NCBI GenBank assembly: GCA_905193225.1
Contig: CAJJNV010000026.1
Location: 1-28,124 of the forward strand
Reading direction: 5' to 3'
Origin: an uncultured Oscillospiraceae bacterium
GTDB taxonomy: Bacteria > Bacillota > Clostridia > Oscillospirales > Acutalibacteraceae
DNA length: 28,124 nt
Of this stretch, positions 15,259 to 22,665 are shown in pieces (positions within the stretch are counted from its first letter, which is position 1; the number at the start of each line of letters is the position of its first letter). Below the pieces are notes generated by a model, which did no database searches, had not been told where the DNA came from, and was given only the letters and a program-made list of their open reading frames with translations. A program made the translations under genes and the position numbers.

Positions 15259-16977
15259 ATGAAAAACCACAAAAAGATGTTTATGGGTACGCTTTTTGCG
15301 CTGTGCGCGGTACTGGTGGCGCTGTGCGTTGCGGCCGCCATGGGCCTTGGCAGGGCGGCAAAGTCCGCATCGGCTGCGGCGCTTCCCGAAGTTCGGAACA
15401 ACGGCACGGCTATCCAGTGGAAATATGCAAGTGACAGCGAATGGCGGGATCTTGTTTTTCTTGATGAAATAAGAAATGCTTCCGAGCAAAAAAACGGCGA
15501 AGCAAGCGACGGCAAAGACGGTCAGGATGGTGCTGACGGGACTAACGGAAATGACGGTATCAACGGTAATGACGGTACCGACGGAAAAAATGGTGCTGAC
15601 GGCAAAGACGGTACCGACGGAAAAAACGGCGTCGACGGTAAAGATGGTATCAACGGTAAGGACGGCACTGACGGTAAGGACGGTGCCGACGGAAAAGACG
15701 GTATCAACGGCAAGGACGGTACCGATGGCAAAGACGGTATCAACGGTAAGGACGGTGCCAATGGAAAAGACGGTACCGACGGAAAAGACGGTATCAACGG
15801 TAAGGACGGTGCCGACGGAAAAGACGGTATCAACGGTAAGGACGGTGCCGATGGCAAAGACGGTGCTGACGGCAAAGACGGCGTCGACGGTAAAGACGGC
15901 GCTGACGGTAAAGACGGCGCTGACGGAAAAAACATAGAGGTAAGAAGAGACAATACATACATCCAGTGGCGTTACGAGGGCGAGGATTGGCAAAACCTCG
16001 TTGCTCTTGCGGATATTGAAGGCCCTGCCGGCAAGAACGGAACAGACGGAACCAACGGCGAGAACGGAAAAACACCTGAATTCCGTGTAAACGAAAACAT
16101 ATTGCAGTGGCGTTATGCGGGAGACGAGATATGGCTTAATCTTTACGATCTCTCGGTACTTAAAGGTGCCGACGGAACAAACGGAATCGACGGCGCAAAC
16201 GGCACCGATGGAAAAAACGGCAGTGACGGCAAGGACGGTGCCGACGGAAAAACTCCCTTTATCGGAGAAAACGGAAACTGGTGGATCGGCGAGCTCGACA
16301 CGGGTGTAAAAGCCGAGGGAGTTGACGGCACAAACGGTATCGACGGAGCAAAAGGGGATCCCGGCGAAAAGGGTGACAAAGGAGACAAAGGCGATACCGG
16401 CGATAAAGGCGATAAGGGTGATAAGGGAGATAAAGGCGACAAGGGCGATAAAGGCGACATCGGAGTGACCGGTGCAACAGGCCCTGCCGGCAGAGACGGT
16501 GTAAACGGAACCGACGGCACAAACGGAAAGGACGGCGTGTGCTCGGGATTTTTCACCGGAGCCGGCGAGCTTACGAGCAACAGCTGGAGTACCGTTCTTC
16601 CCTTTACCGATAACAAAACCAGCGGCAGCTTGATTTCCTATAATTCATCAAGCAAAAAGATAACCCTGAAAAAGGGACATTCATACAGCATGGTATTCAG
16701 CGGAACGGTTGCGGTATCGTCCAAAAGCGCCGACCAGAAATGCGGTGCCTCGCTGACCGACGGATACGACACCACCGGGGCTATGTTCTTTGCAACACAG
16801 ACCTACACAATACTTGACAAGGCTAACCAATCGGCTCGACTGACCCTTTCATATAATACTGTATACACGGCCGCCGATAATGACATTACATTAAATCTTG
16901 CATATAACAATATGCTTTTCCAGGGGGCCAATTTCGACGGCAGCCGTTATAATGTCACTATTATTGCACTGGATTGA
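15259..16977 (+). CDS. Membrane-anchored collagen-like surface protein
   Basis: 572 residues from ATG 15259, which has GGAGAGGG just upstream (a TTG 18 bases earlier is an inferior start). An N-terminal hydrophobic segment (about 7-31) is a signal anchor or signal peptide. Three copies of an IQWRY-type module follow: IQWKYASDSEWRDLVFL (52-68), IQWRYEGEDWQNLVAL (about 235) and LQWRYAGDEIWLNLYDL (about 281). Gly-X-Y tracts separate them, first rich in GKDG and GADG, later a pure KGD run and GPAGRDG. From about residue 428 a non-collagenous, beta-rich domain (CSGFFTGAGELTSNSW onward) resembles the trimeric C1q/BclA-like heads of bacterial collagens. It should form exported triple-helical stalks. 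There is no sorting signal. Confidence 0.85.
   Translation: MKNHKKMFMGTLFALCAVLVALCVAAAMGLGRAAKSASAAALPEVRNNGTAIQWKYASDSEWRDLVFLDEIRNASEQKNGEASDGKDGQDGADGTNGNDGINGNDGTDGKNGADGKDGTDGKNGVDGKDGINGKDGTDGKDGADGKDGINGKDGTDGKDGINGKDGANGKDGTDGKDGINGKDGADGKDGINGKDGADGKDGADGKDGVDGKDGADGKDGADGKNIEVRRDNTYIQWRYEGEDWQNLVALADIEGPAGKNGTDGTNGENGKTPEFRVNENILQWRYAGDEIWLNLYDLSVLKGADGTNGIDGANGTDGKNGSDGKDGADGKTPFIGENGNWWIGELDTGVKAEGVDGTNGIDGAKGDPGEKGDKGDKGDTGDKGDKGDKGDKGDKGDKGDIGVTGATGPAGRDGVNGTDGTNGKDGVCSGFFTGAGELTSNSWSTVLPFTDNKTSGSLISYNSSSKKITLKKGHSYSMVFSGTVAVSSKSADQKCGASLTDGYDTTGAMFFATQTYTILDKANQSARLTLSYNTVYTAADNDITLNLAYNNMLFQGANFDGSRYNVTIIALD
15511..15930 (+). repeat. Collagen-coding tandem repeat tract
   Basis: Nine-base units of the type GGTAAGGAC and GGTGCCGAC repeat in register, coding Gly-Lys-Asp, Gly-Ala-Asp, Gly-Ile-Asn and Gly-Thr-Asp triplets. 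Longer blocks of 36-60 bases recur almost unchanged, so slippage and length variation are expected. Confidence 0.9.
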
Positions 16978-17058
16978 CAAAAAAGCTCAGGCGCATTATT
17001 ACAGCAATCAGCTGACCGAAAAGCTGAAACATCTTTTTCATAATCGGAGGTACCAATT

Positions 17059-17139
17059 ATGAAAAAGCGTATTATCGGTATATTGTCAGCCCCAAAACCC
17101 GACCTGTTTTTACAGGTCGGGCGTTTTTTTATTTATTAA
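17059..17139 (+). pseudogene. Truncated start of a secreted-protein gene
   Basis: ATG 17059 follows a strong ribosome binding site (GGAGG, 17046-17050) and codes MKKRIIGILSA, the start of a signal peptide. The frame then runs through a terminator hairpin and ends at TAA 17137-17139 after 26 codons. The terminator sequence lies inside the frame, so the rest of the original gene was probably deleted. A leader peptide is an alternative, but the frame has no regulatory features. The spacer 16978-17058 shows nothing else. Confidence 0.45.
17098..17130 (+). terminator. Strong Rho-independent terminator
   Basis: Perfect 10-bp stem CCCGACCTGT/ACAGGTCGGG (17098-17107 and 17112-17121) with loop TTTT, followed by CG and seven T residues. 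It terminates transcripts of the collagen-like gene. Confidence 0.9.
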
Positions 17140-17295
17140 AATGCTTTATCGATCTTGCAGCAGATAACCTTTACATACCTTACAGGCTGTAAATGATGTG
17201 TGCTAAGGACCCTTAAAAGCGGCCGTAAAATTCATCCGTCGGCACATAAATATACACAGTTTTTCATTGAGTTTTTCTAAGAATTTTTCGCCCGT

Positions 17296-17365
17296 TTACC
17301 GCTTGTGCCAAAAAATTACCGCTTGTGCTTTTTTACTTGTTTTTTTGGGAAAAAATCTGTATTAT
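17296..17365 (+). promoter_or_regulatory. Promoter with two upstream 13-bp direct-repeat boxes
   Basis: TTACCGCTTGTGC occurs at 17296-17308 and again, identical, at 17316-17328, a period of 20 bp (about two helical turns). Eight bases further is a poor -35 (TTGTTT, 17337-17342), then a 17-base spacer and TATTAT (17360-17365). Paired boxes on one face just upstream of a weak -35 are the usual layout of an activator site, as in LytTR-type VirR/AgrA promoters. The activator is not in this window. The upstream spacer 17140-17295 shows no gene. Confidence 0.7.
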
Positions 17366-17417
17366 GTAGGTAGTAAAAAATGTCTTTCTGTGGGCAAATT
17401 TATCGGAGGATGATCAA

Positions 17418-20400
17418 ATGAAAATCAAACTTAAATTGATCAGTATTTTACTGGTTCTCTGTATGGTCGGAACCATACTTACCACCGGTTCTTTCGCCGA
17501 GGAGGTTAACGGCGTATGGACAGATTATGCCGCAAGTTCCTTTGATGGCGGCAGCGGAACCAAAGACGACCCTTATAAAATAGCTACGGCAGAACAACTG
17601 GCTCTTCTCGCTTCGGATGTAAACAGCGGAATTGCCGGCAAAACCCACGCCAATGATTATTTTGTTCTGACAAGCAACATCGATCTGTCGGGTCACAGAT
17701 GGATTCCCATCGGATTCCAAATTTCCTCTTCCCGTCATTACAAATCCTTCTCGGGATTTTTTGACGGAAACAGCAAAAAAATAACCGGCCTTTATGTTGA
17801 CGAAAGAGGCAACGATCGCTCGGCAGGCCTTTTCGGCGTGGTTTCTGCGGTAAGCAACGAACCTACCTTTAAGGACATTATTATTGAAAACGCCGCGGTA
17901 TACGCCGGAAACTCCACCGATTCGGCCGACTTTTCTTACGGCGGCGGTGTTCTTGCCGGAATGATAACCGTTTTGGGCGGAAGCAATGTTGATTATATTG
18001 CCATTAAAAACTGCACCGTTTCGGGAACGGTCAATTCCAATATGTACGCCGGCGGTCTTGTCGGCGACGCAAGCTATGCCCTCATTACAAACTGTGTTGC
18101 CGATGTCGAAGTCACCGGACTTGCCACATCCGGCGGTTTTGTCGGAAACGCCTTTGAAAGCGAATTTACTAACTGTATCGCATACAAAAATGTCAGCGGC
18201 GGCTGGAGCACGGGCGGCTTTGCCGGAATCCTTTACTATAACAGCACCATAAACCGCTGTGCGGCATACGGCGATGTCCGTGCCACCAACTGGAATGTCG
18301 GCGGATTCGTCGGATATACCGAAGAAGGCATCAAAATTTCAAACAGCTTCTGTATGGGCAAGGTCGAAAGTAACGTTACCGACTGGCAGCCAAAAGCCGG
18401 CGGATTTATGGGAACGAGCAACGGTGCCGATATAACCAGCTGCCAGGCAGGCGGAGAGGTCGTAGGTACCCATGAAACCATTAAATCGGGCGGATTTATC
18501 GGATATTATATAAACGGCACAACCACCAACTGCTGCTATGATTCGCAGAAAAATCCCGACATTCCCATAAGCGGTGAAGGCACCGGCGATTTCGGCATTT
18601 CCGGCAAAGACACCCTGGGTGTTGCGGCCGAGATCTGCGTTAACTACTACGGCGGTCATATAATGGGCGATTATAAGCTTGACGAAAAGGATCCCACCCA
18701 CCACGAAAGAACCTGCGAAAGATGCAGCCTTGTAGAAAACGAAGCTCACAACCGCCTTGCTTCCTGCGGAGAGCAGACCTGCACCGTTTGCGGCCTTACC
18801 TGGAACGCACCCCACGTTTGGCAGGACGATCTCGCAGAAGCAAACAACGACGCCACCTGCTACAAGGCGGGCACAAAATCTATCCCCTGCAAATACTGCG
18901 ATGAGATAAAGACGGTCGACAATCCCGACGATCCTCAGAAAGACGGACACGTTTTTGAAAACTATGTCTCCAATGAAAACGCCACCTGCCACAGCAACGC
19001 CACCGAAACCGCAAAGTGCAAATGGTATGACGGCGAAAACTGCACCGCAGAGGACACCCGCGAAATTCCCGACAGTATGACTGCTCACGATTTTACCGGT
19101 TCCTTTGAAACAAGCAAGGACGGCCACCGCCGCACCTGCAAAAGCGACGGCTGCACAGCCACCGAAGGAGATTTTCAGGCTCACAACTGGGTAGACGGAG
19201 CCTGCGAAACCTGCGGATACCCCTGCACCCACGAGGGCGGAGAAGCCACCTGCACCGCAAAGGCTGTCTGCACCGTCTGCGGCCAGGAATACGGCGAACT
19301 TAACCCCGACAAGCACTCGGGAGAGCTTGAATGGACGACTACCGAAACCACCCACATTCAGAAATACAAGTGCTGCGGCAAGGTTACCGTAGCCGAAGAA
19401 AACCACACCTTCAAAGACGGAAGGTGCGAAAAGTGCGAATACACCTGCACTCATAGAGGCGGAGAAGCTACCTGCACCGCAAAGGCTGTCTGCACCGTCT
19501 GCGGTCAGCAGTATGGCGAGCTTAACCCCGACAATCACTCGGGAGAGCTTGAATGGACAGCCACCGAAACCACCCACATTCAGAAATACAAGTGCTGCGG
19601 CAAGGTTACCGTAGCCGAAGAAAACCACACCTTCAAAGACGGAAGGTGCGAAAAGTGCGAATACACCTGCACTCATAGAGGCGGAGAAGCCAATTGCCAC
19701 GCCAAGGCCGTTTGCGCTACTTGCGGACAGGAATACGGCGAGCTTAACCCCGACAAGCACGACGGTGAGACAGAGCTTCGCGGAGCGATTGCTGCCACCT
19801 GCACCGAAAACGGCTACACCGGCGACACCTACTGCCTGAGCTGCAACAAGGTCGTTGCCTCCGGCAAGGTTATTGAAGCTGCCGGACACAAGGGCGGAAA
19901 GGCCACCTGCACCAAGAAAGCCGTTTGCGAGGTCTGCGAAAAAGAATACGGCGATGTTGACAGCAGTAATCATAGCGGACTTGAATTTGTCGCAAAGGTC
20001 GAGCCCACCGCCGGCGCCGAAGGAATTGCCGAACACTGGCATTGTAAGGACTGCGACAAGCTGTTTACCGACAAGCAGGGCACCAAAGAAACCACCAAAG
20101 AGGCCCTTACACTTGCGAAAGATAACGATAACAAGGGCGGAAAAGACGACGGTCAGGACGACAACCAAAACGGCAATCAGAACGGCAACCAGAACGGCAA
20201 CCAGAACGGCAACCAAAACGGCAACCAAAACGGAAACCGGAATGATAACCAAAATGGTAACCCGAGCGGAACCGACGCTTCCCTCTCGGGAGAAAAGGCC
20301 AATAACGGTCAGAACATTCCCAAGACCGGTGATTTCGGCGGTTTCACAGTTGTGATGATTCTTATGCTTTTAAGCGGAGCAGCCGCTTTAATGCTCGTTA

Positions 20401-20420
20401 AAAAGAACAAAGCAAGATAA
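17418..20420 (+). CDS. Sortase-anchored GLUG/Cys-rich surface protein
   Basis: 1000 residues with a GGAGG ribosome binding site. A signal peptide spans residues 1-27, with cleavage near SFA-EE. Residues about 50-380 form a beta-helix-like region with at least six GLUG-type units (GGLVGDASY, GGFVGNAFE, GGFAGILYY, GGFVGYTEE, GGFMGTSNG, GGFIGYYIN). Residues about 425-910 are Cys-rich repeats with paired CxxC motifs (CTVCGQEYGELNPD, CEKCEYTC), including a 74-residue unit duplicated in tandem. A Gly/Asn/Gln linker (NQNG repeats, about 915-952) leads to IPKTG (967-971), a hydrophobic helix and KKNKAR, a complete cell-wall sorting signal with Ile in the first LPxTG position. It is probably an adhesin or wall protein; no catalytic motif is visible, and no sortase gene is in the window. 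Confidence 0.9.
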   Translation: MKIKLKLISILLVLCMVGTILTTGSFAEEVNGVWTDYAASSFDGGSGTKDDPYKIATAEQLALLASDVNSGIAGKTHANDYFVLTSNIDLSGHRWIPIGFQISSSRHYKSFSGFFDGNSKKITGLYVDERGNDRSAGLFGVVSAVSNEPTFKDIIIENAAVYAGNSTDSADFSYGGGVLAGMITVLGGSNVDYIAIKNCTVSGTVNSNMYAGGLVGDASYALITNCVADVEVTGLATSGGFVGNAFESEFTNCIAYKNVSGGWSTGGFAGILYYNSTINRCAAYGDVRATNWNVGGFVGYTEEGIKISNSFCMGKVESNVTDWQPKAGGFMGTSNGADITSCQAGGEVVGTHETIKSGGFIGYYINGTTTNCCYDSQKNPDIPISGEGTGDFGISGKDTLGVAAEICVNYYGGHIMGDYKLDEKDPTHHERTCERCSLVENEAHNRLASCGEQTCTVCGLTWNAPHVWQDDLAEANNDATCYKAGTKSIPCKYCDEIKTVDNPDDPQKDGHVFENYVSNENATCHSNATETAKCKWYDGENCTAEDTREIPDSMTAHDFTGSFETSKDGHRRTCKSDGCTATEGDFQAHNWVDGACETCGYPCTHEGGEATCTAKAVCTVCGQEYGELNPDKHSGELEWTTTETTHIQKYKCCGKVTVAEENHTFKDGRCEKCEYTCTHRGGEATCTAKAVCTVCGQQYGELNPDNHSGELEWTATETTHIQKYKCCGKVTVAEENHTFKDGRCEKCEYTCTHRGGEANCHAKAVCATCGQEYGELNPDKHDGETELRGAIAATCTENGYTGDTYCLSCNKVVASGKVIEAAGHKGGKATCTKKAVCEVCEKEYGDVDSSNHSGLEFVAKVEPTAGAEGIAEHWHCKDCDKLFTDKQGTKETTKEALTLAKDNDNKGGKDDGQDDNQNGNQNGNQNGNQNGNQNGNQNGNRNDNQNGNPSGTDASLSGEKANNGQNIPKTGDFGGFTVVMILMLLSGAAALMLVKKNKAR
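19224..19667 (+). repeat. Tandem 222-bp in-frame duplication
   Basis: Two units of 222 bases (74 codons; 19224-19445 and 19446-19667). The second half of each unit is identical over about 100 bases, while the first half shows scattered substitutions. A third, diverged partial unit follows. This is a recent internal expansion of the Cys-rich domain. Confidence 0.9.
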
Positions 20421-20447
20421 CATCATAGCCCCATTAAATTTATAAAT

Positions 20448-20504
20448 TAAAGCACCGAAAGGATGTTGAAGCTCTCACATCCCGACGGTGCTTTAAGTGT
20501 TTTA
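20448..20504 (+). terminator. Terminator behind the surface-protein gene
   Basis: 10-bp stem TAAAGCACCG/CGGTGCTTTA (20448-20457 and 20486-20495) enclosing a GGATG/CATCC sub-stem, then AAGTGTTTTA. The downstream spacer to 20650 holds no gene. Confidence 0.7.
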
Positions 20505-20650
20505 TCGGCAAAAACACCATTTAAAGACAGCTACTGAATAACCGGTCATACCCCCTTCGGCAAAAATTGTCGATTGTTTCAATTGTTTTTACTTTATGTA
20601 TAGTACAAGTCACCTTTTTGGCATAAACGCAACATCTTTCTCCTTTTTGC

Positions 20651-20679
20651 TTTACATTTTGTTATTTATATGTTATAAT
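20651..20679 (+). promoter_or_regulatory. Promoter of the GGDEF-EAL gene
   Basis: TTTACA (20651-20656), 17-base spacer, TATAAT (20674-20679). The predicted 5' leader is about 95 bases. I see no recognisable c-di-GMP riboswitch in it. Confidence 0.75.
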
Positions 20680-20779
20680 AAAAATCTTGAATAAAATTAC
20701 AGCAATTTATACATTCGGATAACTACAAAACAATGCAAAAGGTACAATATCAGTTAGGCGGTTTTCCCGTTCAAGAAAA

Positions 20780-22495
20780 GTGGCGATAAAAATGAATTTA
20801 AACACAGAAATAAGCAAGAGAATTTCTGAAAGCGCGTTGGCAAAAAGACTCCTTTCCGGGCGTTTTGACGGCATTATTCTCATCGAATGCAAAACTCAGA
20901 AGCTCATCAGCATTGATGATATGCTGTCGGGATATTTTTTCAATATCCTGAATTTCGACGGCGATTGCTACGACCGACTGGTCGACGAGCTGCTCAACAA
21001 GCATATACTGTTTAAATCGGATTACGCCTTGTCCGCAAACGAGCTGCACCTTAAAACGGTTTGCGAAAATCTCGAAAAAAATCCTGTTTATATTGCAGAG
21101 GTCGGAATAAAATCTCCGAACCGCCAGGCGGAGTGCTACAAAAGAATGGCCTTTGAATATCTCGACAGCCAAAAGGATTACATCGTGTTTTCCTGCGAGG
21201 ATATTTCAAACATCATCATAAGCAAATACGATCCCCTTACGGGACTTTTAAATTTCAGCGGACTAACCAGCCGGATCGAGAAATGGATGAAAAATAATCC
21301 CGGAAGAAAATACCGCGTTCAGCGATACAATATAGACCGCTTCCACGATATCAACGGGTTTTACGGATTTGATGTAGGCAATCGTCTGCTGAAAGACTTT
21401 GCCGCATGTATGAGGCGGTATAACAACGAGGACAGCTTTTCCGCCCACCTCAACGCCGACCATTTCATCCGTTTTTGCGCCGATGACGCTTGTACGGTAG
21501 AGCAATGCTATAACAATTTCAACCAATGCTTTGCGGCGTACAATCTTTCCTTTCCCATCAAGCTTCACATGGGAGTTTACGACCTTTGCGAAAGAGACTG
21601 CGATTCCTACACGATGAGCTATAAGGCATATTTGGCTCTTGAATCCGTAAAGGGCAGCTTTCAGAAAAATGTCGCCTACTATAAAAAAGGTATGATGGCT
21701 GTTGAATATGAGCAGTGCGAGCTTTTGGCCGACATCAAATCGGCCGTTGAGCAGGAGCAGTTTGAGGTATGGTTCCAGCCCCAGACAGATTACGGTGCCG
21801 GCAGCCTTATCGGAGCCGAGGCTCTTATACGCTGGCGCCACCCGAAAAGAGGCCTGCTCTCCCCCGCCCTTTTCATTCCTCTTCTTGAAAAAAGCAACTA
21901 TATTGCAGATATCGACCTTTTTGTCTTTGAAAAGGTTTGTCAAAACCTGAAGAAGTGGGAAAAGGAATATAACATTAAACCCGGGACGGTGCCTATTTCG
22001 ATAAATCTGTCGAGAGTGAGCGCCCAGCAAAGCAATATTCATCATAAATTTACTGCCGTTTTGAAAAAATACGACCTTCCCCCAAGCGCCGTTCACATAG
22101 AAATAACCGAAAGCACCTTTGTCGACGACAGCAAGAGGGTACTCTCGGTTGTGGAAATGCTGCACAAAGCGGGATTTGCGGTGGAAATGGACGATTTCGG
22201 ATCGGGATATTCTTCTCTCAATTTTCTTAAAGACATCGATGCGGACAGGCTAAAGCTTGATATGAAGTTCCTTGCCGGTGAAAAGGGCAATAAAAAGAGC
22301 GACATAATCATATTTTCGGTCGTCAATATGGCAAGAGCGCTCGGAATCGACATAATCGCCGAGGGAGTTGAAACCAAGGAGCAGGCCGACACGTTGCTGC
22401 GCTTCGGCTGCAATGAAATGCAGGGCTACTATTTTTCGAGGCCCCTTCCCGCCAAGGATTTTGAAGAGCGGTTTTTCTCACCGACGAAGTCGTAA
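20780..22495 (+). CDS. GGDEF-EAL protein, predicted c-di-GMP phosphodiesterase
   Basis: 571 residues from GTG 20780 (ATG 20792 is equally possible; neither has a strong ribosome binding site). No membrane segment is seen, so it is cytoplasmic. Residues 1-148 are a sensory, possibly PAS-like region. The GGDEF domain starts at DPLTGLLN (151-158), but its signature is NADHF (225-229) instead of GGDEF, so cyclase activity should be lost. The EAL domain keeps the catalytic set: EAL (347-349), Asn in INLSR (409), EITES (441-445), DDFGSGYSS (471-479), LKLDMK (491-496), EGVET (528-532) and the Gln of QGYYFSRPL (548). It should therefore hydrolyse c-di-GMP, with the degenerate GGDEF as a possible regulatory domain. 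It is a single-gene unit convergent with priA. Confidence 0.9.
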   Translation: MAIKMNLNTEISKRISESALAKRLLSGRFDGIILIECKTQKLISIDDMLSGYFFNILNFDGDCYDRLVDELLNKHILFKSDYALSANELHLKTVCENLEKNPVYIAEVGIKSPNRQAECYKRMAFEYLDSQKDYIVFSCEDISNIIISKYDPLTGLLNFSGLTSRIEKWMKNNPGRKYRVQRYNIDRFHDINGFYGFDVGNRLLKDFAACMRRYNNEDSFSAHLNADHFIRFCADDACTVEQCYNNFNQCFAAYNLSFPIKLHMGVYDLCERDCDSYTMSYKAYLALESVKGSFQKNVAYYKKGMMAVEYEQCELLADIKSAVEQEQFEVWFQPQTDYGAGSLIGAEALIRWRHPKRGLLSPALFIPLLEKSNYIADIDLFVFEKVCQNLKKWEKEYNIKPGTVPISINLSRVSAQQSNIHHKFTAVLKKYDLPPSAVHIEITESTFVDDSKRVLSVVEMLHKAGFAVEMDDFGSGYSSLNFLKDIDADRLKLDMKFLAGEKGNKKSDIIIFSVVNMARALGIDIIAEGVETKEQADTLLRFGCNEMQGYYFSRPLPAKDFEERFFSPTKS

Positions 22496-22527
22496 CAGCT
22501 CGTCATCGGAATTAAATTTAAAACATT

Positions 22528-22573
22528 AAACCCCCTCTGTCGGCTGCGGCCTGCTGTGACAGAAGGGGTTTTG
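22528..22573. terminator. Bidirectional terminator between convergent genes
   Basis: AAACCCCCTCTGTC (22528-22541) pairs with GACAGAAGGGGTTT (22558-22571) with one mismatch. It has T residues on the right for the GGDEF-EAL transcript and A residues on the left for the priA side. Confidence 0.8.
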
Positions 22574-22665
22574 TTTATGTTTCGGGTCGTTTTGTCCCGC
22601 CGGCCTTCCGGCATTGGCGGCGCGGGAATTGCTTGCAAAAATTATTTAAACAGCAGCATTAACCT

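Noticed and set aside
15500..15930. Short regular repeats suggesting a CRISPR-like array
   Set aside because: The repeats are in-frame 9-base collagen codons without unique spacers.
15112..15993. 293-codon minus-strand ORF opposite the collagen-like gene, with TVDTVF repeats
   Set aside because: The repeats are the complement of the Gly-X-Y tract. There is no start context, and the plus-strand gene is well supported.
18339..20252. 637-codon minus-strand ORF opposite the Cys-rich surface protein
   Set aside because: It is the antisense shadow of a repetitive, codon-biased gene. It has no ribosome binding site, and its composition is Val/Ala/Phe-rich low complexity, while the plus strand has a signal peptide, domains and a sorting signal.
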